This document shows positions 1 through 8,184 of a DNA stretch of 64,000 nucleotides, one piece after another. The stretch covers positions 1 through 64,000 of the forward strand of contig NZ_JNWZ01000021.1 in assembly GCF_000716545.1 (NCBI RefSeq), in the 5' to 3' direction. The notes under the pieces are model-generated. The model ran no database searches and had not been told where the DNA came from. It worked only from the letters and a program-made list of their open reading frames with translations. The position numbers and the translations under genes are program-made. Numbering within the stretch: position 1 is the stretch's first letter; the number at the start of each line of letters is the position of its first letter. Origin of the DNA: Kitasatospora phosalacinea (lineage in GTDB: Bacteria > Actinomycetota > Actinomycetes > Streptomycetales > Streptomycetaceae).

Positions 1-1
1 C

Positions 2-3000
2 GCCAGCCCCACCCCCTCCGCACCCCCCGTCCGCGCCCTGGCCGCGGCCCTCGCCGCCGCCCTGGTCGCGGCGCTGGTCCTGCTGCTGCCCGCCACCCGC
101 GCCCAGGCCGCGCCCGTCCTGCTCTCGCAGGGCAGGACCGCCACCGCCTCCAGCACCGAGAACTACGGCACCCCCGCGTCCAACGCCGTCGACGGTGACA
201 CCGGAACCCGCTGGTCCTCGGCGAATTCCGACCCGCAGTGGCTCCAGGTCGACCTCGGCGCCCCCGCCGCCCTCAGCTCCGTCACCCTGCGCTGGGAGGC
301 GGCGTACGCGAAGGGCTACCAGATCCAGCTGTCCACCGACGGCACCACCTGGACCACCGCGTACACCACCGCCAACGGCGCCGGCGGCACCGAGACCGTC
401 CCGATCACCGGCACCGCCCGCTACGTGCGGATGAACGGCACCGCCCGGGCCACCGGCTACGGCTACTCGCTCTGGGAGTTCCAGGTCTACGGCGCCACCG
501 GCGGCGGCGACCAGGGCTGCACCACCGCGAACGCCGCCAAGGGCAAGACCGCCACCGCCTCCAGCACCGAGAACTACGGCACCCCCGCGTCCAACGCCGT
601 CGACGGCGACGCCGGAACCCGCTGGTCCTCGGCGAATTCCGACCCGCAGTGGCTGCAGGTCGACCTCGGCTCCGCGCAGAGCGTCTGCGGCACCTCGGTC
701 ACCTGGGAGAGCGCGTACGCCAAGGCGTACCGGATCCAGCTCTCCACCGACGGCACCACCTGGAACGACGCCTGGACCACCGCCAACGGCGCCGGCGGCA
801 CCGAGAAGCAGGACTTCACCGGCACCGCCCGCTACGTCCGCCTGTACGGCACCGCCCGGGCCACCGGCTACGGGTACTCCGTCTGGGAGTTCCAGGTGTT
901 CACCGGCGGCTCCGGCTCCACCGGCACGCCCAGCAACCCGCCGACCAGCCCGCCGCCCACCGGCACCACCCCGCCCGGCAACTGGAACACCGTCTTCACC
1001 GACAACTTCGCCGGCAGCAGCGGCAGCGCCCCCTCCGGCACCAACTGGACGGTCCGCACCGGCACCTCCGAGCCCGGCGGCGCCGCCAACTGGGGCACCG
1101 GCGAGATCCAGAACGACACCGCCAGCCCCGCCAACGTCGCCGTCGACGGCAACGGCCACCTCAACCTGACCGCCGTCCGCGACGGCGCCGGCAACTGGAC
1201 CTCCGGCCGGGTGGAGAGCAAGCGCGGCGACTTCGCCGCCCCCGCCGGCGGGCAGCTGCTCATCTCCGCGCAGATCAAGCAGCCCGGCGTCGCCGACGGC
1301 ACCGGCTACTGGCCGTCCTTCCGCGCCATCGGCGGAGGCGACCGCAGCGGCGGCTGGCCCGGCACCGGCGAGACCGACATCCTCGAGGACGTCAACGGCC
1401 GCAGCCAGACCTCCGCCACCCTGCACTGCGGCACCGCCCCCGGCGGCAACTGCAACGAGTACAACGGCATGACCAGCGGACTCGCCTCCTGCCCCGGCTG
1501 CCAGAGCGACTACCACACCTACAGCCAGGTCATCGACCGCACGGTCAGCGACGAGCAGATCCGCTGGTACCTCGACGGCCGGCAGATCTGGCAGGTCAAC
1601 GAGTCCCAGGTCGGCACCACCGACTGGAAGAACGCCGTCGACCACGGTTTCAAGCTGGTCTTCAACCTCGCCATCGGCGGCTCCTTCCCCGACAGCGTCT
1701 GCGGCTGCACCACGCCCAGCGCCACCACCACCTCCGGCGGCGCCCTGTCCATCGGCACCGTCACCGTCGCCACCACCACCGGCACCGCCCCCGCGCCGCT
1801 CGCCGACCCGCCCGCCGCCACCGGCAAGAACACCGTCAAGGTCACCGGCGGCCAGGGCAACTGGGGCCTGAGCGTCAACGGCCAGCCCTACCAGCTCAAG
1901 GGCGTCACCTGGGGCCCGGCCCAGTCCACCGCCGACGCGCACATGCGCGACCTCAAGGCGATGGGCGTCAACACCCTGCGCACCTGGGGCACCGACGCGG
2001 CCAGCAAGCCGCTGCTGGACGCCGCCGCCGCGTACGGCATCAAGGTCGTCAACGGCTTCTGGCTCAACCAGGGCGCCGACTACGTCAACGACACCGCCTA
2101 CAAGACCAGCACCCTCGACTCCGTCAAGCAGTGGGTGGCCACCTACAAGGACCACCCCGGCACCCTGATGTGGGACGTCGGCAACGAGGTCATCCTCACC
2201 ACCCAGGACCACGCCTACAACGGCGCCACGGTGGAGCAGGAGCGCGTCGCCTACGCCAAGTTCGTCGAGCAGGTCACCCAGGCCATCCACGCCGTCGACC
2301 CCGACCACCCGGTCACCTCCACCGACGCCTACACCGGCGCCTGGCCGTACTACAAGCAGTACGCCCCGAGCCTCGACCTGCTGGCCGTCAACTCCTACGG
2401 CGCGGTCTGCAACGTCAGGCAGGACTGGATCAACGGCGGCTACACCAAGCCGTACATCGTCACCGAGTCCGGCGACGACGGCGAGTGGGAGGTCCCGAAC
2501 GACGCCAACGGCGTCCCGACCCAGCCCACCGACACCCAGAAGCGCGACGGTTACACCAGGGCCTGGAACTGCGTCTCCGGCCACACCGGCGTCGCGCTCG
2601 GCGCCACCATCTTCAACTACGGCACCGAGAACGACTTCGGCGGCACCTGGTTCAACCTGATCCCCGGCGGCTGGAAGCAGCCCGCGTACTACTCCGTCGC
2701 CAAGTCCTACGGCGGCAGCGCGCAGAGCGGCAACACCCCGCCGGTGATGCCGAACGTCACCCTCAGCAGGACCTCCGACGTCCCGGCCGGCGGCACCTTC
2801 ACGCTCAACTCGCCCGCCACCGACCCCGACGGCGACCTGGTCCGCTACCAGCTGTACTACAGCTCCAAGTACGTGGACGGCGGCACCGGCTTCAGCCAGG
2901 TCCGCTTCACCCAGACCGGCGACGGCCAGTTCACCGTCACCGCGCCCAGGACCCTGGGCGTCTGGAAGGTCTACGTCTACGCCTACGACGGCCACGGCAA

Positions 3001-3445
3001 CGTCGGCATCGAGTCCAAGTCCTTCCGGACCGTCGCCCCGACGCCGAGCGGCACCAACGTCGCCAAGGGCAGGACCACCACCGCCTCGACCTACCAGGCC
3101 GTCGGCAACGGCGCCCCCTACCCGCCGTCCAACACCACCGACGGCAACTGGTCCACCCGGTGGGCCAGCGAGTGGGCCGACCCGCAGTGGCTCCAGGTCG
3201 ACCTGGGCCAGACCACCTCGTTCAAGCACGTGCAGCTCGGCTGGGAGTCCGCGTACGGCAAGGCGTACCAGATCCAGACCTCCAACGACGGCACCAACTG
3301 GACGACCGTCTACACCCAGGCCAACGGCACCGGCGGCATCGACGACATCGACGTCAACGGCAGCGGGCGCTACGTCCGGGTCACCATGACCCAGCGCGGC
3401 ACCGCGTACGGCTACTCGATGTACGAGTTCGGCGTCTACGCCTGA
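2..3445 (+). CDS. Secreted multidomain glycoside hydrolase: CBM32 x2, GH16, clan-A barrel, CBM32 (5' partial)
   Basis: The start codon lies before the window; the first visible residues form the hydrophobic core of a signal peptide ending near ATRAQA. Order of parts: two F5/8-type (CBM32) modules (about nt 120-490 and 530-900), a Pro/Gly/Thr linker, a GH16-like jelly roll (about 980-1780) with the catalytic pattern E-T-D-I-L-E at 1370-1387, a TIM-barrel glycosidase (about 1830-2720) with acid/base Glu in GNEV (2186-2188) and a likely nucleophile Glu in IVTESGDDGEW (about 2464), a beta-sandwich spacer (2740-3040) and a third CBM32 ending the protein. Known: GH16 enzymes often cut beta-1,3-glucans and CBM32 binds terminal sugars. 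Inferred: an extracellular glucanase acting on fungal or algal walls. The substrate is not readable from sequence. Confidence 0.85.
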   Translation, partial: ASPTPSAPPVRALAAALAAALVAALVLLLPATRAQAAPVLLSQGRTATASSTENYGTPASNAVDGDTGTRWSSANSDPQWLQVDLGAPAALSSVTLRWEAAYAKGYQIQLSTDGTTWTTAYTTANGAGGTETVPITGTARYVRMNGTARATGYGYSLWEFQVYGATGGGDQGCTTANAAKGKTATASSTENYGTPASNAVDGDAGTRWSSANSDPQWLQVDLGSAQSVCGTSVTWESAYAKAYRIQLSTDGTTWNDAWTTANGAGGTEKQDFTGTARYVRLYGTARATGYGYSVWEFQVFTGGSGSTGTPSNPPTSPPPTGTTPPGNWNTVFTDNFAGSSGSAPSGTNWTVRTGTSEPGGAANWGTGEIQNDTASPANVAVDGNGHLNLTAVRDGAGNWTSGRVESKRGDFAAPAGGQLLISAQIKQPGVADGTGYWPSFRAIGGGDRSGGWPGTGETDILEDVNGRSQTSATLHCGTAPGGNCNEYNGMTSGLASCPGCQSDYHTYSQVIDRTVSDEQIRWYLDGRQIWQVNESQVGTTDWKNAVDHGFKLVFNLAIGGSFPDSVCGCTTPSATTTSGGALSIGTVTVATTTGTAPAPLADPPAATGKNTVKVTGGQGNWGLSVNGQPYQLKGVTWGPAQSTADAHMRDLKAMGVNTLRTWGTDAASKPLLDAAAAYGIKVVNGFWLNQGADYVNDTAYKTSTLDSVKQWVATYKDHPGTLMWDVGNEVILTTQDHAYNGATVEQERVAYAKFVEQVTQAIHAVDPDHPVTSTDAYTGAWPYYKQYAPSLDLLAVNSYGAVCNVRQDWINGGYTKPYIVTESGDDGEWEVPNDANGVPTQPTDTQKRDGYTRAWNCVSGHTGVALGATIFNYGTENDFGGTWFNLIPGGWKQPAYYSVAKSYGGSAQSGNTPPVMPNVTLSRTSDVPAGGTFTLNSPATDPDGDLVRYQLYYSSKYVDGGTGFSQVRFTQTGDGQFTVTAPRTLGVWKVYVYAYDGHGNVGIESKSFRTVAPTPSGTNVAKGRTTTASTYQAVGNGAPYPPSNTTDGNWSTRWASEWADPQWLQVDLGQTTSFKHVQLGWESAYGKAYQIQTSNDGTNWTTVYTQANGTGGIDDIDVNGSGRYVRVTMTQRGTAYGYSMYEFGVYA

Positions 3446-3515
3446 CGACCGCCCCGGCGGAGGGACGTCCGGGCCGTGCCACCGGACCGGACGCCCCGCC
3501 CACCCCCCACAGACC

Positions 3516-3554
3516 CCCGGTGCCGCGCGGCAGGGAGCGCCGCGCGGCACCGGG
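3516..3554 (+). terminator. Strong stem-loop terminator after the glycosidase
   Basis: Perfect 16-bp arms (3516-3531 and 3539-3554) around a 7-nt loop, 70 bp past the stop codon. There is no T-tract, as is usual in actinomycetes. Confidence 0.7.
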
Positions 3555-3586
3555 CCCCCACCCACCCTTCCTCTTCCGGAGGTCCG

Positions 3587-4987
3587 ATGAAACACCGCAC
3601 GTCGCGCGGCGCGCCCCACCGCACCGCGCTCGCCGGCGCCGCCGCCGCGATCCTCGCGGCCGGCGCCCTCACCGGCGGCGTCCTCACCCAGCAGGCGGTC
3701 GCCGCGACCGACCCGCTGATCAGCCAGTCCAAGCCGGTCACCGCCTCGTCCGTGGAGAACGCCGGCTTCCCCGCCGCGGCCGTCGCCGACAACAACCTCG
3801 CCACCCGCTGGGCCAGCGCCTGGACCGACTCCCAGTGGGTCCGGATCGACCTGGGCGGCACCGCCAGCATCAGCCACGTCGAACTCGACTGGGAGGCCGC
3901 GTACGCCAGCGGCTACCAGGTGCAGACCAGCAACGACGCCACTAGCTGGAACACCCTCTACACCAAGGCCAACGGCACCGGCGGCACCGAGCAGATCGAC
4001 CTCGCCGGCAGCGGACGGTACATCCGGCTGAACCTCACCAAGCGCGGCACCCAGTACGGGTACTCGCTGGAGGAGTTCAAGGTCTACGGGCAGGTCGCCA
4101 CCCCGGGCGGCGCGGGCTACGTCCTGGCCAACCCCCAGGTCACCGGCGCCACCCCGGCCACCGGCAACCCGCCGCACGCCTACTTCCACGAGTTCCAGGC
4201 CAACTGCACCGCCACCCACGACCTGCCCGACGACCCGATCGTCTACCCGGGCAAGCCCGGCGCCTCCCACATGCACACCTTCATGGGCGCCCTCAACACC
4301 AACGCCAACTCCACGCTGGAGTCGCTGCAGGCCAGCACCACCAGCTGCCTCGCCCCCGGCGACAAGTCCGGCTACTGGATGCCCACCATGTACGACGGCA
4401 GCACCCCCGTCGACCCGGTCGGCCTGCAGACCATCTACTACAAGAGCGGCATCAACGACTACACCGCCGTCCGCCCGTTCCCGGCCGGCCTGCGGTTCGT
4501 CGTCGCCAGCCCCACCGACAGCGCCACCGACTTCACCACCCACCCCGGGTACGTGGCCGGCTGGGAGTGCGGCAACAGCTACCGCACCTCCGACCTGCCC
4601 ACCGAGTGCCCCGGCGGCGGCCAGCTCAACATCCGCTTCCAGGCCCCCAGTTGCTGGAACGGTCTGTACCTGGACACCCCCGACCACAAGAGCCACATGG
4701 CCTACCCGATCGAGGGCGTCTGCCCGGCCGACCACCCGGTCGCGCTGCCGATGATCGAGTTCAAGATGGCCTTCCCGGCCAACCTGGACCACCTCGCCCA
4801 GCTCCACCTCTCCAGCGGACGGGGCTTCTCCTTCCACTACGACTTCTTCAACGCCTGGGACGCGCCCACCCTGGCCGCACTGGTCGACCACTGCATCGTC
4901 GGTGGCCTGCAGTGCAACGCCCGGGGCTACGACGAGACCCTCCCCAACCGGGGCGCGGCGCTCAACGAGCAGTACCTTCTGCCGTAA
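3587..4987 (+). CDS. Secreted CBM32-DUF1996 protein
   Basis: 466 residues. The ATG is chosen because GGAGG sits 4 nt upstream and a signal peptide follows at once (charged start, Ala-rich core, cut near QQAVAA). Residues about 42-160 form a CBM32 module closely similar to the last module of the preceding gene (shared TSNDxTxW and RYGYS-type motifs). Residues about 170-466 match DUF1996, with the family hallmarks YFHEFQANC and a His-rich HMHTFMGA. DUF1996 proteins are secreted and of unknown activity, often found next to wall-degrading enzymes. The same carbohydrate-binding module as its neighbour suggests both act on one extracellular polymer. Confidence 0.85.
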   Translation: MKHRTSRGAPHRTALAGAAAAILAAGALTGGVLTQQAVAATDPLISQSKPVTASSVENAGFPAAAVADNNLATRWASAWTDSQWVRIDLGGTASISHVELDWEAAYASGYQVQTSNDATSWNTLYTKANGTGGTEQIDLAGSGRYIRLNLTKRGTQYGYSLEEFKVYGQVATPGGAGYVLANPQVTGATPATGNPPHAYFHEFQANCTATHDLPDDPIVYPGKPGASHMHTFMGALNTNANSTLESLQASTTSCLAPGDKSGYWMPTMYDGSTPVDPVGLQTIYYKSGINDYTAVRPFPAGLRFVVASPTDSATDFTTHPGYVAGWECGNSYRTSDLPTECPGGGQLNIRFQAPSCWNGLYLDTPDHKSHMAYPIEGVCPADHPVALPMIEFKMAFPANLDHLAQLHLSSGRGFSFHYDFFNAWDAPTLAALVDHCIVGGLQCNARGYDETLPNRGAALNEQYLLP

Positions 4988-5016
4988 GCACCGAGCCGTA
5001 GCCCGAACGCGGAACC

Positions 5017-5060
5017 CCGGCCCCGCCGCCACGGGCCCCCACGTCCGGCGGCGGGGCCGG
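5017..5060 (+). terminator. Stem-loop terminator after DUF1996 gene
   Basis: Perfect 14-bp GC arms (5017-5030 and 5047-5060) with a 16-nt loop, 30 bp after the stop codon. Confidence 0.6.
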
Positions 5061-5090
5061 CCCGCGCCCCACCCCCACGGAGGACCACCG

Positions 5091-5678
5091 ATGAGGCTTC
5101 GCCGCACCGCCGCGCTGCTCCTGCTCCCGCTCCCGCTGCTCGCCGCCGCCGGATGCGGATCAGGCGCCGGTACCGGTACCGGCACCGACGCCGCGCCCCC
5201 CGCCGCGAGTTCGCCCGCCGCGCCCGCGCCCGCGCCCAGCGCGCCCGACCGGCCCTCCGACGCCACCTCGATGATCTGCAACCCGTACTTCCGGCAGGAA
5301 CTCGCCGGCGCCCTCGGCACCGACGTCACCCAACCGCTCGCCCCCACCTGGGAGAAGCGCGTCTACAGCTGCGCCTACCACTACGCCGGCGGCACCATGA
5401 CGCTCTCCGTCAAGGAACTCCCCGACGCCGTCACCGCGCTCGCCCAGTACGACGGACTGCGCGGTAGCGCCGGCGCCGTCACCGACCTCAACGGCCTCGG
5501 CGAGGCCGCGTACAAGCGCGCCGACGGCACCACCGTGGTCCGCAAGGACAGCTTCGTGCTCACCGTCGACGTCGCCGAGCTGCCCGAGACCTTCGGCACG
5601 CCCCCGCGCAGCCGCGCCGACGTCGCCGTGATGACGGCCACCACCGTGATGATCTGCTGGCAGGAGCACAGCTCGTGA
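5091..5678 (+). CDS. Putative lipoprotein
   Basis: 195 residues, ATG preceded by GGAGGACCACCG. A signal peptide with lipobox LAAAGC (Cys about residue 23) predicts a membrane-anchored extracellular lipoprotein. A Gly/Thr/Ala/Pro low-complexity linker (about 24-58) leads into a compact domain with cysteines in ICNPYF, YSCAYHY and MICWQE. The shape resembles the DUF3558-type small lipoproteins of actinomycetes, but I cannot assign a family firmly. It stands alone between two terminators. Confidence 0.75.
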   Translation: MRLRRTAALLLLPLPLLAAAGCGSGAGTGTGTDAAPPAASSPAAPAPAPSAPDRPSDATSMICNPYFRQELAGALGTDVTQPLAPTWEKRVYSCAYHYAGGTMTLSVKELPDAVTALAQYDGLRGSAGAVTDLNGLGEAAYKRADGTTVVRKDSFVLTVDVAELPETFGTPPRSRADVAVMTATTVMICWQEHSS

Positions 5679-5697
5679 GCGGACGCCCGCTTCCGCT

Positions 5698-5733
5698 GGG
5701 CCGCGACCGGGGGAGCGCCCCCGGTCGCGGCCC
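5698..5733 (+). terminator. Stem-loop terminator after lipoprotein gene
   Basis: Perfect 16-bp arms (5698-5713 and 5718-5733) with a 4-nt loop, 20 bp past the stop codon. Confidence 0.7.
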
Positions 5734-5840
5734 CGGTCGCGCGCCCGTTCCGGCGCTCGGCCAGGCACCCGTCCGCACCCCGGAACGGGCGCCCGGGCGC
5801 GCCTTCGAACCCGGTTCGGACCAGGGGGCGGAACGCGCTG

Positions 5841-5854
5841 GGAGAGCGCTCTCC
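5841..5854 (+). promoter_or_regulatory. LacI-type operator, probably autoregulatory
   Basis: Perfect 14-bp palindrome GGAGAGCGCTCTCC with a central CG step, typical of LacI/CebR-family operators in actinomycetes. It lies 22 bp before the LacI gene start and just upstream of a TATAAAG-like -10 element, so repressor binding would block transcription. Confidence 0.6.
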
Positions 5855-5875
5855 GAGCGTGCTATAAAGGGCCCC

Positions 5876-6925
5876 ATGAGCAGCGAAGCCCTCAAGCGCG
5901 CCAGCACCCTGGAGGACGTGGCGCGGGTCGCGGGCGTCTCCAGGGCCACCGTCTCCCGCGTCATCAACGGCGTCCGCAACGTCGACCCCGCCATCCAGGA
6001 GGCCGTCCGCCAGGCCATCGCCCGCACCGGCTACGTCCCCAACAGCGCCGCCCGCTCGCTGGTCACCCGGCGCACCGGAGCCCTCGCCCTGGTCATCTCC
6101 GGCAGCGACGCCCCCGAGACCCCCGACCACCACGTCGGCGGCGAGATCTTCGCCGACCCGTTCTTCGGACGCGTCGTCAGCGGCGTCTTCACCGGCCTGC
6201 GCCCGCTCGACCTGCACCCCGTCCTGATGCTCGCCGACAGCGCCGAAGCCCGCGACAAGGCGCTCACCTACCTCCGGCAGGGCAACGCCGACGGCGCCAT
6301 GGTCGTCTCCACCCACAGCCGCGACCCGCTCCCCGCCCAGCTGCTCGCCGCCGGCATCCCCACCGTCCTGTTCGGCCGTCCCCCGACGCCGCTCTCGCTC
6401 TCCTGCGTCGACCTCGACAACCGCGAGGGCGGCCGGATCGCCGCCGACCACCTGCACGCCCGCGGCCGCCACCGCGTCGCCGCCATCTCCGGCCCGCTCG
6501 GCGTCCGCGCCGCCCGCGACCGGCTGTCCGGCTTCCGGGAGGCCATGGCCGACCACGGCATCCACCAACTCCCGCACGTCGAAGGGGACTTCACCCGCGA
6601 GGACGGTGAGCGCGCGATGGCCTCGCTGCTGCGCCGCTACCCCGACCTGGACGGCGTCTTCGCCGCCAACGACCTGATGGCGCAGGGCGCGCTGGCCGTC
6701 CTCGCCGAGCACCGGCGCCGCGTCCCCGAGGACATCGCGGTGATCGGCTTCGACGACTCCTCCGCGGCGACGGCCGGGCGGCCCCACCTGACCACCGTCC
6801 GCCAGCCGGTCGAGGAGATGGCCGCCGAGATGACCCGCGTCCTGCTCGACCACCTCGCCCGGCCCGGCCGCGCCGCCACCACCGTCCTGTTCGAACCCAC
6901 CCTGATCGAGCGCCAGTCCGCCTGA
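5876..6925 (+). CDS. LacI-family transcriptional regulator
   Basis: 349 residues, the usual LacI/GalR length. N-terminal helix-turn-helix with hinge (TLEDVARVAGVSRATVSRVI, about residues 11-30), then a periplasmic-binding-like sugar sensor domain ending in the conserved ...TTVRQPVEEM and FEPTLIERQS region. The ATG is the first start after the palindromic operator. Such regulators usually respond to oligosaccharides and repress glycosidase or sugar transport genes. The neighbouring secreted CBM32 proteins are plausible targets, but I do not see the same palindrome before them in this window. Confidence 0.9.
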   Translation: MSSEALKRASTLEDVARVAGVSRATVSRVINGVRNVDPAIQEAVRQAIARTGYVPNSAARSLVTRRTGALALVISGSDAPETPDHHVGGEIFADPFFGRVVSGVFTGLRPLDLHPVLMLADSAEARDKALTYLRQGNADGAMVVSTHSRDPLPAQLLAAGIPTVLFGRPPTPLSLSCVDLDNREGGRIAADHLHARGRHRVAAISGPLGVRAARDRLSGFREAMADHGIHQLPHVEGDFTREDGERAMASLLRRYPDLDGVFAANDLMAQGALAVLAEHRRRVPEDIAVIGFDDSSAATAGRPHLTTVRQPVEEMAAEMTRVLLDHLARPGRAATTVLFEPTLIERQSA

Positions 6926-7052
6926 ACGGCGGCCGGCGCCTCCGGGCACGGCCCGCCCGCGTCATCGATCCCCGACGTCATCCGCCCCGGCAGCGGCTGC
7001 CGGTGCCGGTGCCGGTGCCGGTCCTTGGCCGGTCCTGGCCTGGCCTGGGCGG

Positions 7053-7560
7053 ATGCTCTCGCTGTCGACGAACGACGACGACGCCGCCGACCTGCTCACC
7101 GCGCTCGCCCCGCCGCCCGGGCCTCCCCGAGCCCTCCTGCCCCGACCCCGTCGGCTGGGAGCGCACCGAGAACCCCTTCCACCCGGAGGACCACGTCCCG
7201 GTCGGGATCCGCACCGTCGACGGCGTTCCCGAGATCGCCGAGGACGACCAGCGCGCACCCTGCTCCGCCGCGGCACCGCGCTCGCCCTGGTCCTGCGTCC
7301 CTCGCCCCCGGGCGCTGCACCACCGGCGCCGCCGGGACGGGCGCGACCTGCCGTCTCCACCCGATCCGCCCCGGCCGGAACCGGCACCGCCCCGACCTCG
7401 ACGGCCGCCGGCTCGAAAGCTCGCCGGCACCGACGTCCGCCCGCCTCCTCCCGCTCACGCCCGCCCGGTGGCGCGGGCTGCGCCCCGGCCGGCGGATCAC
7501 CGTGCACGAGGGGAGTCCGGCGGTCGCCACGGGCGTCGTCCCGGAGGCCCGCCGCGTCCG
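7053..7560 (+). pseudogene. Frameshifted remnant of an unidentified gene
   Basis: No single frame carries a sensible protein here, but protein-like pieces follow one another in different frames: MLSLSTNDDDAADLLTAL (frame of 7053), GWERTENPFHPEDHVPVGIR (frame of 7141), TLLRRGTALALVL (first frame again), and LTPARWRGLRPGRRITVHEG (third frame, about 7450-7510). This pattern suggests an old gene broken by several frameshifts. The family is not recognised. The stretch fills most of the 780 bp between the LacI gene and the NTPase cassette. Confidence 0.45.
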
Positions 7561-7708
7561 CGAACCCGCTCGGACCCGCCCGCGACCACCGAAATCACCC
7601 ATCCGGCCCCGACCGGCCCGGGCCGGGCTAACCTGGTTCGGAACGGGCGGAGTTGGGCCGGCGGCCGGCGGCCGAGGGCCGCCCGCCGGAGCGGAGTCGG
7701 GAGGACGG

Positions 7709-8182
7709 ATGTTGGCCGAGTCACTGACGGCGCTCGCCGGCGCGGGGGCCAGCGCGCTGATCGGCGCCATGGCCACCGACCTGTGGCAGGGCGCCCGCAG
7801 CGGGGTGGTCCGGCTCTTCGGACGGGGCGGCGAGGCCCGCGGGGAGGCGATCGGCGCGCAACTCGACGAGGACGCCGCCCTCGTCGGCCGCGCCGAGCCG
7901 GCCGCCGTGGACGAGATCCGGACCGAACTGCTGCCCGTGTGGCGCCGACGGCTGCTCCTGCTGCTGGAGGAACACCCCGACTCCGAGGACGAGTTGCGGG
8001 AACTCGTGGCCCGCGTCCAGGACGGCCTGCCCGCCGGACACCAGGTGTGGACGCAGTCGAACACCGCCCGCGACCACGGCACCCTGTTCGCCGTGCAGGG
8101 CGGCAACCTGCACTACCACCAGACGGCCGGGAGGCAGGTGCCACCGCCCGCCGACGAGGAGGGCGCGGACGGGACCGGCTGA
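7709..8182 (+). CDS. Small first-gene protein of a STAND NTPase cassette
   Basis: 157 residues. ATG preceded by GGGAGGACGG. The N-terminus (about residues 3-25) is a hydrophobic/amphipathic helix rich in Ala and Gly; the middle is charged and helical (ELLPVWRRRLLLLLEEHP); the C-terminus carries NTARDHGTLFAVQGGNLHYH, a short beta motif often seen in small partners of actinomycete NTPase conflict systems. It ends 2 nt before the GTG of the NTPase gene, so the two are almost certainly translated together. Inferred role: an adaptor, sensor or effector working with the NTPase. The family is not firmly recognised. Confidence 0.75.
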   Translation: MLAESLTALAGAGASALIGAMATDLWQGARSGVVRLFGRGGEARGEAIGAQLDEDAALVGRAEPAAVDEIRTELLPVWRRRLLLLLEEHPDSEDELRELVARVQDGLPAGHQVWTQSNTARDHGTLFAVQGGNLHYHQTAGRQVPPPADEEGADGTG

Positions 8183-8184
8183 CC

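Noticed and set aside
238..3945. A 1,235-codon plus-strand open frame over the first glycosidase
   Set aside because: The product is an Arg/His/Pro string without any fold; the overlapping frame encodes recognisable CBM32, GH16 and barrel domains.
7003..8184. Extending the NTPase start about 394 codons upstream
   Set aside because: That stretch is low-complexity and overlaps the 157-residue gene, which has its own ribosome binding site; GTG 8185 follows its stop directly.
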